Numbered from the stretch's first letter, positions 32,305 to 41,788 are shown. The stretch is 64,000 bases of DNA from Flavobacterium sp. KACC 22763 (GCF_028736155.1 NZ_CP117879.1:2852001-2916000); one strand, 5' to 3'. The notes: generated by a model not told the origin, from the letters alone. Numbers and translations are program-made.

Positions 32305-32763
32305 ATGAAAATAAAAAACATTTTACCGCTATTGCTATTTCTGACAAGTTTTTCAATTTTTGCCCAAAATGGAAAAATTGATGAAAAGCGAGAAAAGATT
32401 AAAGCTTTTAAAGTGTCATTTTTAACGACCGAATTAGAATTAACTTCAACTGAAGCCGAAAAATTCTGGCCAATTTATAATGCTTATGATGACAAGCAGT
32501 ATGAATTAAAGTATTTAAAAATGAAAACGTATCTGAGACAATTAAAAGATGACAATTTTAAAAACCTTTCAGATAAAGAAGCAGCGACATTATTATCTCA
32601 AATTGAAAGTACAGATAAAGAAATATACCAGCTTCGTGAAAAATACATGAGCAGTTTAAAAAAAGTACTTCCTGCAAAGAAAATATTATTGCTTAAAAAA
32701 TCTGAAGACGACTTTAATCGAAAATTATTGCAGCAATATCGAGACAAAGGAAATAAAGATTAA
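32305..32763 (+). CDS. periplasmic helical protein of ECF sigma operon (Spy/CpxP-like)
   Basis: 152 residues. A signal peptide (MKIKNILPLLLFLTSFSIFAQ) is followed by a highly charged alpha-helical domain: FLTTELELTSTEAEKFWPIYNAYDDKQYEL and a later LREKYMSSLKKVLPAKKILLLKKSEDDF. This is the pattern of Spy/LTxxQ-like periplasmic chaperones found after ECF sigma factors in flavobacteria. Probable sensor or effector of envelope stress. Confidence 0.78.
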   Translation: MKIKNILPLLLFLTSFSIFAQNGKIDEKREKIKAFKVSFLTTELELTSTEAEKFWPIYNAYDDKQYELKYLKMKTYLRQLKDDNFKNLSDKEAATLLSQIESTDKEIYQLREKYMSSLKKVLPAKKILLLKKSEDDFNRKLLQQYRDKGNKD

Positions 32764-32784
32764 GCTTAACGATACAACAGCGAT

Positions 32785-32830
32785 AAGAACCCTATATAAT
32801 ACTTACTTTATTATTTAGGGTTCTTATTTT
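32785..32830. terminator. bidirectional terminator
   Basis: Stem AAGAACCCT / AGGGTTCTT with a 23-base AT-rich loop and T-run, between the sigma operon and a convergent gene. Confidence 0.7.
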
Positions 32831-32832
32831 TT

Positions 32833-33894
32833 TTATTTAAAATTAAGTCGAACTACTTTATTATGTCCTGCAGCAATTGCAGTATTTCTGTTCACAAATC
32901 GAATGGTAAAAAATCTGTTATCTGTAGAAAGTTGCATCCAGTTTTCTCCTCCATTTTGAGAATATTGTATTCCTTCAGAGCCTACACAAACAATTTCTCT
33001 TCCATTTCCTCCAGGAACATATTGTATGCATGACGCATAGCCAAATCCCATATTTTGGCCAATTAATTGCCAAGTTTTACCACCATCTTTTGTAAAAGCT
33101 TTATTATTGGCTTTATTATTAGGAAGATCATAATCTCCTCCTGCAATAAAACCTTGTTTAGAATCGTAAAAATCGGCAGTAAAAATTCCTGTCATTTGTT
33201 TTCCTTGTACAATAGGAGTTTCTACAACTTTCCATGTTTTTGCCTTATCTGGAGAATAAAAAACACGTGCTTTTTTTCCGCCCGAAACTAGCCATGTATC
33301 GTTTCCTTTTATAACGATATTGGTATTGCTGGCAGCAAAAGCCGCTTCTCCTGTGCTATTTGTTGGCAATTTATCAGAAAGCAGTTTTGTCCAAGTTTCA
33401 CCACCATCACGAGTAACAATAATTGAGAAAGTATCTTCTGTAGGATCTCCAATTGCAATTCCTTCCTTATCGTTCCAAAACTGCATGCTATCGTAAAAAA
33501 CTTTCGGATTAATTTCTTTGTAAACCAATTTAACTTTGCGGTCCTTTTTTGAAACAGAATAAAGAAGTGCTGGGTTTGCCACACTCAGCAAAAAAATATC
33601 TTTTGAAGTTTGCGCTATACTTCTAAATTCCAATTTGAGCGTATCACGATAAATATGTTCTTCAAATTTTTCCTTTTTATCCAAATCATAATATCCAAAA
33701 CGCGAATTATCGGCCCCGTACCAAACTTTATTTTTATCAATTAGAATTGCTCTAATACTAATTCTGTCTTTAAATAATGTATCTACTGTCATTGATGTAA
33801 AGCCATTATTGTAAACAACGTCAGTTTTATAATTAAATGTCCTAAAAGACATCAGCAAAATAAAAATAACACAAAATAAAGCGAGTTTTTTCAT
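32833..33894 (-). CDS. BNR/Ycf48-like beta-propeller exported protein
   Basis: 353 residues with an N-terminal signal segment (LALFCVIFILLMSF). Repeated blades carry BNR-type SxDxGxTW motifs: TRDGGETWTKL, SPDKAKTWKVV, TKDGGKTWQLI, SQNGGENWMQL. These are the asp-box repeats of Ycf48, sialidase and YVTN-like propellers. No sialidase active site is seen. It may be a photosystem-assembly-like scaffold fold reused in the periplasm; role unknown. Confidence 0.85.
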   Translation of the reverse strand: MKKLALFCVIFILLMSFRTFNYKTDVVYNNGFTSMTVDTLFKDRISIRAILIDKNKVWYGADNSRFGYYDLDKKEKFEEHIYRDTLKLEFRSIAQTSKDIFLLSVANPALLYSVSKKDRKVKLVYKEINPKVFYDSMQFWNDKEGIAIGDPTEDTFSIIVTRDGGETWTKLLSDKLPTNSTGEAAFAASNTNIVIKGNDTWLVSGGKKARVFYSPDKAKTWKVVETPIVQGKQMTGIFTADFYDSKQGFIAGGDYDLPNNKANNKAFTKDGGKTWQLIGQNMGFGYASCIQYVPGGNGREIVCVGSEGIQYSQNGGENWMQLSTDNRFFTIRFVNRNTAIAAGHNKVVRLNFK

Positions 33895-34013
33895 AGGAAA
33901 TTTAAAATTTGGTTAACGCTAAAATACGATTATTTATAAAATATCAAAATCATTCTGTATTCTTTTCTGGCATGATAGTTGTTTTCTTACAAAATAAATT
34001 TAACAAGTAAAAT

Positions 34014-34454
34014 ATGAAAAATATACTTTTTATAGGAAGTTTTATATTATTAGTAAATTCACTTAATGCCCAAAAAGTAAACGTTTACCCTAAAAACTCT
34101 TATGTAGAAGACAATTTAGACTTGAATGCTGTTTCTATGATATATTCTCAATCTGTAGACGCGGCAGATTTTGAAACAAGGTTAAATTATCCAGATGAAA
34201 GAATCTCAAACTTAGATTTAAACCATGATGGAAAAGTTGATTATTTAAGAGTATCAGAAAAAATTCAGAACAATATAAAAATCATAATCATTCAGTCTGA
34301 AATACAACCAAACATATATGAAGATGTTGCTACTATTAATATTATAATGAGTTCTAAAAATACTGGCTACAGTACCGATTCAGGAATTCGTCCGAAAGAT
34401 ATTATAATTCCATTTGTATTTACAGTGCTGGATGTATTTCTACACAGAAGATAA
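34014..34454 (+). CDS. secreted hypothetical protein with EF-hand-like motif
   Basis: 146 residues, with signal peptide ILFIGSFILLVNSLNAQ. The core has VEDNLDLNAV, FETRLNYPDERISNLDLNHDGKVDYLRV and IYEDVATINI. DLNHDGKVDYL is an EF-hand-like or dockerin-like calcium loop. The same core, in the same order, forms the N-terminus of the next gene, so the two are tandem paralogues. This copy lacks the long low-complexity tail. Function unknown. Confidence 0.78.
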   Translation: MKNILFIGSFILLVNSLNAQKVNVYPKNSYVEDNLDLNAVSMIYSQSVDAADFETRLNYPDERISNLDLNHDGKVDYLRVSEKIQNNIKIIIIQSEIQPNIYEDVATINIIMSSKNTGYSTDSGIRPKDIIIPFVFTVLDVFLHRR

Positions 34455-34564
34455 TAACAAAAAAACAATGATAATCAACAAACTAAATCCGTAATTATGT
34501 TCAAATAATTTTATGGCACAGTAATTGAATATCTCAGAATATTAATCTTCAATATGATTTTATC

Positions 34565-35872
34565 ATGAAAGCGAAAATACTTTTACTAGCCTTATTTGCA
34601 TTAGGAATTAGTTCTTGCCAAGCCCAAGCTGGAGCTACAGTTTATGCAAAAAACTCAGATATAAGCGATAACTTAGATTTAAGAGCTGTTGCTTCGATGT
34701 TTGGAGAATCAGCTAACCTTCAAGATTTTGAAAGACGTTTAAATGATCCAAAATATCAAATATCAAATCTTGACCTTAACGGTGATGACGAAGTGGATTA
34801 TCTTCGTGTAATCGAAAGTGTTGAAAACAGAACTCACGTTGTTATTATCCAAGCAGTTCTAGATCGTGATGTTTACCAAGACGTTGCTACGATAGATGTA
34901 GAAAGAGACAATTACAATAAAGTAAGTGTTCAAATTGTTGGAAACTCTTATTTGTATGGAGCAAATTATATCTATGAACCTGTTTATAGTGTAGTTCCTG
35001 TTATTTACACCTCATTTTGGGTGACAAATTACAGACCTTATTATTCAACTTGGTATTGGGGTTATTACCCAACATATTATAGCGCTTGGAGACCTTACCC
35101 TGTTTATAGATACAGAAATAACATCAATGTTTGCATCAATGTACATAACACATACAATTATGTAAATACGAGAAGAAGCTATAGAGCTCCCGCAATCTAT
35201 GAAACAAGACGTACTTACGGTTATGAAAGAATGCGCCCGAACTACAGTTTTGCTGAAAGACATGCCAACACATCTAATAGATATGAACTAGACCAAAGAC
35301 GTGTGGCAAGCAGAGATGCTAATAGAAATACATATAATACAAACAGAAATTATACTGGAAGAACAACATCTGATAATGGCGTTTCTAACAGAACATATGC
35401 TGAAAACAGAAACGCAACAAACAGATCATCTGTTGACAGAAGCAGCAATAGCAGCAATAGTAACAGAAGCTATAACCCTACAGGCAGAAGTTCTGAAAGT
35501 GTAAATACAGAAAGAAGCACAAATCGTGGTGGCTATTCAAATAGTGGCTATAATTCTCAAAGAGCTGAAAATAGCGCAAGAGTACAAAATACTCAGAGAA
35601 CAGATTATGGAAACGGAAACAGTTCTAATACATCAAGAGACTATTCTAATCGTGAAGTGTCTGCACCAAGAGCTGAAAGAAGTTCAAGAAGCTACTCTGA
35701 AAACCAGTCTAGCAATTCAAACCGAGATTACTCTGCTAGACCACAACAAAGCCAACGTTCAGAATCTCCACGTATGAGTCAGGAATCTTCTAGAGGAAAC
35801 CAAGAATCCAGAGGCGGACAGAGCCAAAGAGACAATGGCTCAAGCTCTAGAGGAAATGGAAGAAGAGGCTAA
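34565..35872 (+). CDS. secreted low-complexity protein, paralogue of the preceding gene
   Basis: 435 residues. A signal peptide with a Cys near 18 (GISSC, possibly lipobox-like) leads into a paralogous core (about 25-125) with DLNGDDEVDYLRV. A Tyr/Trp-rich region (about 150-210, NYRPYYSTWYWGYYPTYYSAW) follows. About 220 residues of Ser/Asn/Arg/Gln-rich disordered tail complete it. The core suggests calcium binding; the tail resembles adhesive or RNA-like polyampholyte sequence. Role unknown. Confidence 0.8.
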   Translation: MKAKILLLALFALGISSCQAQAGATVYAKNSDISDNLDLRAVASMFGESANLQDFERRLNDPKYQISNLDLNGDDEVDYLRVIESVENRTHVVIIQAVLDRDVYQDVATIDVERDNYNKVSVQIVGNSYLYGANYIYEPVYSVVPVIYTSFWVTNYRPYYSTWYWGYYPTYYSAWRPYPVYRYRNNINVCINVHNTYNYVNTRRSYRAPAIYETRRTYGYERMRPNYSFAERHANTSNRYELDQRRVASRDANRNTYNTNRNYTGRTTSDNGVSNRTYAENRNATNRSSVDRSSNSSNSNRSYNPTGRSSESVNTERSTNRGGYSNSGYNSQRAENSARVQNTQRTDYGNGNSSNTSRDYSNREVSAPRAERSSRSYSENQSSNSNRDYSARPQQSQRSESPRMSQESSRGNQESRGGQSQRDNGSSSRGNGRRG

Positions 35873-35900
35873 TTTTCAAAATAAATAATACTCAAAAAAG

Positions 35901-35933
35901 AAAGCACAATTTTACGATTGTGCTTTTTTTTAT
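35901..35933 (+). terminator. terminator after the low-complexity protein gene
   Basis: Stem AAAGCACAAT / ATTGTGCTTT followed by a run of T. Confidence 0.9.
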
Positions 35934-35972
35934 CTTTTTAATTTTAATTGTCGCTAATTTGTTTTAAAACAG

Positions 35973-35980
35973 TAAATTTG
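35973..35980 (+). promoter_or_regulatory. -7 box TAAATTTG for kup
   Basis: Perfect TAnnTTTG followed by CA, 25 bases before the kup ATG. A TTG at 35948-35950 lies 22 bases upstream as a possible -33 element. Confidence 0.6.
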
Positions 35981-36004
35981 CAACCGTCTTTTATAAAATT
36001 ATAC

Positions 36005-37984
36005 ATGAGCGCATCGCATAAAAACTTACATAGTAAGTTGTCTATTGGGGGTTTATTGATTACTTTAGGGATTATTTATGGAGATATTGGAACTTCTCCA
36101 TTGTACGTAATGAAGGCTATTTTGGGCGATCACACGATAAATGCCGATATTGTTTTAGGAGGTATTTCTTGTGTGTTCTGGACTTTAACATTACAAACTA
36201 CAATTAAATATGTACTTATTACTTTAAGTGCAGACAACCACGGTGAAGGAGGAATTTTTGCTTTATATGCACTAGTCAAGAAAACAAAAATTCAATGGCT
36301 CATAGTACCCGCAATTATTGGAGGTAGCGCCCTGCTCGCTGACGGAATTATAACCCCGCCAATTTCGATTTCTTCTGCTGTAGAAGGAATTAGAGCATTC
36401 TACCCGACAATGCAGACACAAACCATTGTGTATATTGTAATTACAATTTTATTCATTTTATTCACGATTCAGCAGTTCGGAACTAAATTGGTTGGTAAAT
36501 TCTTTGCGCCAATGATGTTAATCTGGTTTGCTATGCTGGGAACTTTAGGAACAATCCAAGTAATTAATTATCCTGAAGTAATTAAAGCGATTAATCCTTA
36601 CTATGCTTATCATTTATTATCGATACATCCTGATGGTTTCTTCGTTCTTGGTTTCGTATTCTTATGTACAACTGGAGCCGAAGCTCTATATTCTGATATG
36701 GGGCACTGTGGTAGAAAAAACATCAGAATTAGCTGGATGTTTGTAAAAGCGACATTAGTTTTAAACTATTTCGGTCAAGCAGCTTATTTAATTCACCACG
36801 AGGGAAGCACATTACAGCAATTAGGCGGAGAAAATGGAAATCCGTTTTACTTGATTATGCCACATTGGTTTTTACCATTCGGAATTGTAGTTGCGACTCT
36901 TGCAGCGGTAATTGCCTCTCAAGCTCTTATTTCTGGTTCGTTTACATTAATTAACGAAGCAATGCGTCTGAATTTCTGGCCAAAAGTAAAAATCAAATAT
37001 CCAACAGAAGTAAAAGGTCAATTATATATTCCTTCAATCAACTGGCTTTTGTTTTTTGGTTGTGTTGGAATCGTTTTACATTTCGAAAAATCAGGAAACA
37101 TGGAGCATGCGTATGGTCTTGCCATTATTCTATGTATGATCATGACGACTATTTTGCTGAACTACTACTTAATCATGAAACGTGTAAAACTGTACTTCAT
37201 GGTACCGTTGATTACTATTTATTTGTTGATTGAATTCAGTTTCCTTTTTGCTAATATTACCAAATTTGCAGAAGGTGGTTATGTAACCTTAATCATTGCG
37301 AGTTTGCTGATTTCTGTAATGACAATCTGGTATTTAGCTAAGAAAATCAACAAAAACTACACTAAAGTGGTTAAAGTTGACGACTACAAACAAGTTCTTG
37401 TAGAATTAAGCCAAGATTTATCTATTCCGAAATATGCTACGCATTTGGTTTATATGACTAATGCAAATCGCGTTGACGAACTGGAGGAAAAAATCATTTA
37501 TTCTATTCTTCAAAAACGTCCGAAAAGAGCTGATATTTATTGGTTTGTTCACGTAAACATTTTAACTGAGCCTTACAAAACACAATATAAAGTAACCGAA
37601 ATTGCTAAAGACGACATTTATAGAATTGATTTCAACTTAGGTTTTAGAGAGCCAACCAAAATCAATTTGATGTTTAGAGAAGTTATCAAAGACATGGTAA
37701 AACGTGGCGAAGTAGATATTACGAGCCGTTACGAATCTTTAAACAAAAACAATATTATTGGGGACTTTAAATTTGTATTGTCTGAAAAATTCTTATCAAA
37801 TGACAACGATTTAAGATGGCATGAAAACATTATCATGAATTCTTACTTCTTCATCAAAAAACTGAGTTTGTCTGAAGAAAGAGCTTTCGGCTTGGACAGC
37901 AGCTCTGTTAAAATAGAAAAATTCCCGATGGTGCTTCATGCTCCAGAAAATATTGGATTAACGCGAATTATTTCAAAAGAATAA
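36005..37984 (+). CDS. kup: KUP family potassium uptake transporter
   Basis: From the ATG at 36005 (a TTG at 35948 would put the promoter inside the gene) about 659 residues. GIIYGDIGTSPLYVMKAI at 18-35 is the family signature. About 12 membrane helices follow to residue 450, including NHGEGGIFALYALV and GAEALYSDMGHCGR, then a cytosolic C-terminal domain. It imports K+ with protons. Length is normal; single-gene unit bounded by terminators. Confidence 0.96.
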   Translation: MSASHKNLHSKLSIGGLLITLGIIYGDIGTSPLYVMKAILGDHTINADIVLGGISCVFWTLTLQTTIKYVLITLSADNHGEGGIFALYALVKKTKIQWLIVPAIIGGSALLADGIITPPISISSAVEGIRAFYPTMQTQTIVYIVITILFILFTIQQFGTKLVGKFFAPMMLIWFAMLGTLGTIQVINYPEVIKAINPYYAYHLLSIHPDGFFVLGFVFLCTTGAEALYSDMGHCGRKNIRISWMFVKATLVLNYFGQAAYLIHHEGSTLQQLGGENGNPFYLIMPHWFLPFGIVVATLAAVIASQALISGSFTLINEAMRLNFWPKVKIKYPTEVKGQLYIPSINWLLFFGCVGIVLHFEKSGNMEHAYGLAIILCMIMTTILLNYYLIMKRVKLYFMVPLITIYLLIEFSFLFANITKFAEGGYVTLIIASLLISVMTIWYLAKKINKNYTKVVKVDDYKQVLVELSQDLSIPKYATHLVYMTNANRVDELEEKIIYSILQKRPKRADIYWFVHVNILTEPYKTQYKVTEIAKDDIYRIDFNLGFREPTKINLMFREVIKDMVKRGEVDITSRYESLNKNNIIGDFKFVLSEKFLSNDNDLRWHENIIMNSYFFIKKLSLSEERAFGLDSSSVKIEKFPMVLHAPENIGLTRIISKE

Positions 37985-38005
37985 AAAGCTTAACAATAAT
38001 TTCAA

Positions 38006-38034
38006 AAAACACTCTAAATTAGAGTGTTTTTTCA
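38006..38034 (+). terminator. terminator after kup
   Basis: Stem AAAACACTCT / AGAGTGTTTT followed by TTCATTT. Confidence 0.85.
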
Positions 38035-38094
38035 TTTAGTGAAAGTCTAAAGCAAGATTCAGTATTAAAAATTTAACTTTCAATCAATTAATAG

Positions 38095-38102
38095 TACCTT
38101 TG
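38095..38102 (+). promoter_or_regulatory. -7 box TACCTTTG for the methylase gene
   Basis: Matches TAnnTTTG followed by CA, 18 bases before the ATG at 38120. Confidence 0.6.
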
Positions 38103-38119
38103 CAACTCAAAATATAGAA

Positions 38120-39334
38120 ATGAGATTACACAGAAATTTAGTTTATACTACCATTGACTCTTTAAATGCAATTTTCAACGAAGGAGAATATGCCGATAAA
38201 GTGGTAGCTAGAGCATTAAAAAAAGACAAACGTTGGGGAAGTTCTGACAGGAAGTTTGTTGCTGAAACCATATACGAAATTGTTCGCTGGAAACGATTAT
38301 ACGCTGAAATTGCCGAAGTAAAAGAACCTTATGACAGAGACAATCTATGGAGAATGTTTGCGGTTTGGGCTGTTTTACGCGGTTATCCAATTCCAGATTG
38401 GAGACAATTGGAAGGAACTCCTGAAAGAAAAATTAAAGGTCGTTTTGACGAATTATCTAAAACTAGAGCCATCAAAGAATCTATTCCAGATTGGATGGAT
38501 GAATTGGGTGTGAAAGAACTTGGAGAAAAAGTTTGGGCAAAAGAAATTGCAGCTCAAAATCAGCCTGCAAAAGTTATTCTTAGAACCAACACTTTAAAAG
38601 GTACTAAAGAAAGTCTTCGCAATACTTTAATGGACTTAAATATTGAAACTGAATATTTAAAAGACCAGCCAGAAGCTCTTGTTTTAAAAGAAAGAGCCAA
38701 TGTATTTTTGACAGATGCTTTTAAACAAGGTTTATTTGAAGTTCAAGATGCCAACTCTCAACTAGTTGCAGGATTTTTGGATGTAAAACCAGGAATGCGT
38801 GTTGTAGATACTTGCGCTGGAGCGGGCGGAAAAACATTGCACATGGCTTCTTTAATGGAAAATAAAGGACAATTGATTGCAATGGACTTGTACGAAAGTA
38901 AATTGAAGCAATTGAAATTAAGAGCAAAAAGAAATGGCGCTTTTAATATTGAATATCGCATTATCGACAGCACAAAAGTGATTAAAAAATTACACGAAAA
39001 AGCTGATCGCGTTTTAATTGATGCACCTTGTAGCGGATTAGGAGTTTTGAAAAGAAACCCTGATTCTAAATGGAAATTACAACCTGAATTTATCGATAAC
39101 ATTCGTAAAGTTCAGAGTGAAGTTTTAGAAAACTATTCTAAAATTGTAAAACCGGGCGGAAAATTAGTTTATGCAACTTGTTCAGTTCTTCCATCAGAGA
39201 ACCAAGAGCAAGTAGAAAAGTTCTTAAAAACAGAAATCGGAAAACAATTTACTTTTATTGAAGACCGTAAAATGTTAGCTTCAGAATCTGGTTTTGACGG
39301 ATTCTATATGGCACTACTGGAACGTAAAAAATAG
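38120..39334 (+). CDS. RsmB/Sun-family RNA cytosine-C5 methyltransferase
   Basis: 404 residues. The N-terminal part (about 1-140) is NusB-like and helical, as in RsmB. The SAM-dependent catalytic domain (about 200-404) shows DTCAGAGGKTLHMA near 230-243, DAPCSGLGVLKRNPD near 300 and YATCSVLPSENQEQV near 353. The TCS and PCS cysteines are the catalytic and release cysteines of m5C methylases. The target is most likely 16S rRNA. Confidence 0.92.
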   Translation: MRLHRNLVYTTIDSLNAIFNEGEYADKVVARALKKDKRWGSSDRKFVAETIYEIVRWKRLYAEIAEVKEPYDRDNLWRMFAVWAVLRGYPIPDWRQLEGTPERKIKGRFDELSKTRAIKESIPDWMDELGVKELGEKVWAKEIAAQNQPAKVILRTNTLKGTKESLRNTLMDLNIETEYLKDQPEALVLKERANVFLTDAFKQGLFEVQDANSQLVAGFLDVKPGMRVVDTCAGAGGKTLHMASLMENKGQLIAMDLYESKLKQLKLRAKRNGAFNIEYRIIDSTKVIKKLHEKADRVLIDAPCSGLGVLKRNPDSKWKLQPEFIDNIRKVQSEVLENYSKIVKPGGKLVYATCSVLPSENQEQVEKFLKTEIGKQFTFIEDRKMLASESGFDGFYMALLERKK

Positions 39335-39390
39335 GGAATTCCAATATTTAAATTCCAAATTCCAATTTGTTTTGGAATAACTCAATACTA

Positions 39391-39440
39391 AAAATTCCAA
39401 ATTCCAATCTTAAAACTTGGAATTTGGAATTTTTTATTTT
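39391..39440 (+). terminator. repeat-derived terminator hairpin
   Basis: Perfect 16-base arms (AAAATTCCAAATTCCA and its complement, 39391-39406 and 39418-39433) followed by a T-rich run. It is built from the ATTCCAAATTCC repeat word. Confidence 0.7.
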
Positions 39441-39455
39441 TTTCTACATATAGTT

Positions 39456-39589
39456 TTGTCATTTCGACCGAAGGGAGACCCGAGCGATAGCGAATTGGCG
39501 AAGCAAATCTCCGCAAGTAGCACCACCCCAAAATGTCAAATCTTTGCGGAGTTTCTGGCGAAGATTTCTCCCTTCGGTCGAAATGACAA
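39456..39589. repeat. long inverted repeat (GTCATTTCGACCGAAGGGAGA type)
   Basis: Arms of 23 bases at 39456-39478 and 39567-39589. The interior has further pairing words (GAGCGATAG, GGCGAAGCAAATCT) and AAATCTTTGCGGAG. It is closely related to the element at 5501-5673. Confidence 0.85.
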
Positions 39590-39693
39590 GATTGCGAAAA
39601 ACTTGAAATTTATTTTTGCGTTCCAGCTTGGAACGTCACTAGTCAAGTTTTAAACGCTCAGCATTGGAATTTGGAATTTTTTATTTTTGAATT

Positions 39694-40749
39694 TTACTCT
39701 TGCAAAGTAGGTTTACGAAGTAATTTTCCGTTTTCGTTTTCTTTGAATTTAGAAACAAAAACAATTTCTTTTGGTTTTTCGTACTTCCCTAAAACATCGA
39801 AAAAATCAGGAGCAAATTCTTGTTTTTCCCCTTCCACAACCAAAATCAATTTTTCTCCCAAAGTGGTATCTGGAAGTCCTGTTACAAAAAACCTGTTGGC
39901 AATTTTCCCAATCAACTTAGCTTCAATCTGTTCTGGAATCAGCTTCACTCCTCCACTATTGATTACGTTATCAATTCGACCTAAAAACTTAAATTGCTGT
40001 TCATTTACTAATTCCACCAAATCATTCGTTACAATTGGCTCATCAGAAATAGAGGCGACATTAATAACCAAGCACTGACGATCGTCTTGGGAGATTTTCA
40101 CATTTGGAAGAATAGAAAAAACAGAATCACCTAAACGTTTTGCAGCGATATGAGTGATAGTTTCGGTCATTCCGTATGTTTCGTAAATTTCTGTTTTAAG
40201 AGGTAATAATTTTTCTTCAAGAGCCGAATCTAATTTTGCTCCTCCTATAATTAGTTTTCGCACTTTAGAAAGTCCTTCTATAGAGTTCTGAACTTGAAGC
40301 GGCACCATTGCCACAAAATCGTATGTTGTTGTATTAAATTGCAATGGATGCAAACTTGGTGAAACCACATCTAATTCCAATCCTAAAATTAAACTTCTCA
40401 CCAGCATCATCTTCCCTGCTATAAATTGAGTCGGCAGACACAGTAAGGCTTTATCTCCTGGTTCTAAACCAAAAAAATCACCTGTTGCCAAAGCTGACTG
40501 GATCATGGATTGTTTCCTTAATTTAACTAGTTTTGGAAGCCCTGTTGTTCCAGAAGTCGTCATCTCGATATAATCCTTTTTATCAAACCAATCCAAAAAG
40601 AATTCTCCAATGGATTGTTCGTAAGCATCACCTTCTTTTATGTAACTATAAGCGATTTGACACAAATCTTTTGCATTTAAATGATATCCATTTAATTTGA
40701 AATAATTGTGAACTTTATTGTGAGTTAAGTTTTGCATATTCTTAAGCAT
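39694..40749 (-). CDS. menE: o-succinylbenzoate-CoA ligase
   Basis: 351 residues, a short acyl-adenylate-forming enzyme. The P-loop TTSGTTGLPKLVKL is near 64-77, YETYGMTETITHIAAK near 189-204, FLGRIDNVINSGGVKLIPE near 254-272, and GKLLRKPT is the C-terminal catalytic lysine region. MenE activates o-succinylbenzoate in menaquinone biosynthesis. Flavobacterial MenE is typically this short. The start overlaps the upstream CPBP gene by eight bases, so the two are translationally coupled. Confidence 0.9.
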   Translation of the reverse strand: MLKNMQNLTHNKVHNYFKLNGYHLNAKDLCQIAYSYIKEGDAYEQSIGEFFLDWFDKKDYIEMTTSGTTGLPKLVKLRKQSMIQSALATGDFFGLEPGDKALLCLPTQFIAGKMMLVRSLILGLELDVVSPSLHPLQFNTTTYDFVAMVPLQVQNSIEGLSKVRKLIIGGAKLDSALEEKLLPLKTEIYETYGMTETITHIAAKRLGDSVFSILPNVKISQDDRQCLVINVASISDEPIVTNDLVELVNEQQFKFLGRIDNVINSGGVKLIPEQIEAKLIGKIANRFFVTGLPDTTLGEKLILVVEGEKQEFAPDFFDVLGKYEKPKEIVFVSKFKENENGKLLRKPTLQE

Positions 40750-41674
40750 TTAATTCGACATTACTAATTTTTCCTGTTAGTTTTTCTTTCCAATTGGTCC
40801 AGCCATATTTTTTACTAAAAATAAAAAGCAGGATTGGGTAAATAACAACAACTGGCAGAATTACATCAATTCCTGCCGAAGGTTCTGAAAGATCTTTAAA
40901 TATAGAATTCGTTTGAAAAACGGTCCAATCTGAAGTAACCAATAATGCTCCAACAAGATTGTTAGCAGCATGAAATCCAAGTGCTAATTCCATTCCTTCG
41001 TCCATCAAAGTGATAACCCCTAAAAATAATCCAGTTCCTATATAATAAATCATGATAATACTTCCCATTTTTTCGACTTCTGGATTGGTCCAGTGCATAG
41101 AGCCAAATATAAGAGAAGTCATTAGGAGCGGAAACCATCTATTCTGAGCTAAATTGGCAAATCCCTGCATTAAATATCCCCTAAAAACATATTCTTCAGT
41201 AGAAGTTTGAATCGGAATTAAAACACATCCTAAAACTGCTAATATCAAAAATGGTACTAATTTAAACTGCAACACAAACTGCTCTGGAGATCTTAAATAT
41301 ACAAACAAAAAACTGAGCACTGAGAAAAATGACCATAAAAAGAAAGAAAACCAGATTCTTTTCCAATCTACTTTAGATCTTGATGTTGTCACCGACAAGA
41401 GAGTTTGATGGTGCATATATTTTACCACAAAATAAATTCCTGCAAAGGCAAAAATAAAAGAAATCATTACTAGAAAAAGAGTTGTATTGCTTTCAAACAT
41501 TTTCATCACTCCTTCATTTGTAGTTGGAAAAGCAATATGATCTCTAAATGTTTTATAAAATACAGCTGCAGTAATTGGAATTTGCCCTATAAAAGAGGCC
41601 GAAATAATAAAGACTGACCCTAAAAGATATTTCCAAAATTTGTTTTCGGGTTTAATCCCTTGCTCTAAAAACAT
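40742..41674 (-). CDS. CPBP family intramembrane metalloprotease
   Basis: 310 residues with about eight hydrophobic segments. The glutamate motif is EEYVFRGYL near 158-166, with later conserved His in FGSMHWTNPE and LGFHAANN. This is the CPBP/Abi family, related to CAAX prenyl endopeptidases, with roles from membrane proteolysis to bacteriocin immunity. Gene overlaps menE, which suggests a shared transcript, but a functional link is unclear. Confidence 0.92.
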   Translation of the reverse strand: MFLEQGIKPENKFWKYLLGSVFIISASFIGQIPITAAVFYKTFRDHIAFPTTNEGVMKMFESNTTLFLVMISFIFAFAGIYFVVKYMHHQTLLSVTTSRSKVDWKRIWFSFFLWSFFSVLSFLFVYLRSPEQFVLQFKLVPFLILAVLGCVLIPIQTSTEEYVFRGYLMQGFANLAQNRWFPLLMTSLIFGSMHWTNPEVEKMGSIIMIYYIGTGLFLGVITLMDEGMELALGFHAANNLVGALLVTSDWTVFQTNSIFKDLSEPSAGIDVILPVVVIYPILLFIFSKKYGWTNWKEKLTGKISNVELNA

Positions 41675-41788
41675 AAAATTAAAATTTTAAAAAATGAGAA
41701 TTTAAATTTGATAAGTTAGTCTTACTTTTGATATTGCTAAAATACCTCCTTTTTAATGTATGAATATTAAACATTTAAATATAGCAAA

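Larger units (their letters stand above)
39335..39693. other. repeat-filled intergenic region
   Basis: 359 bases between the methylase and menE, with no gene seen. It holds ATTCCAAATTCCAAT words in both orientations, a terminator hairpin (39391-39433) and the long inverted repeat 39456-39589. Confidence 0.7.
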
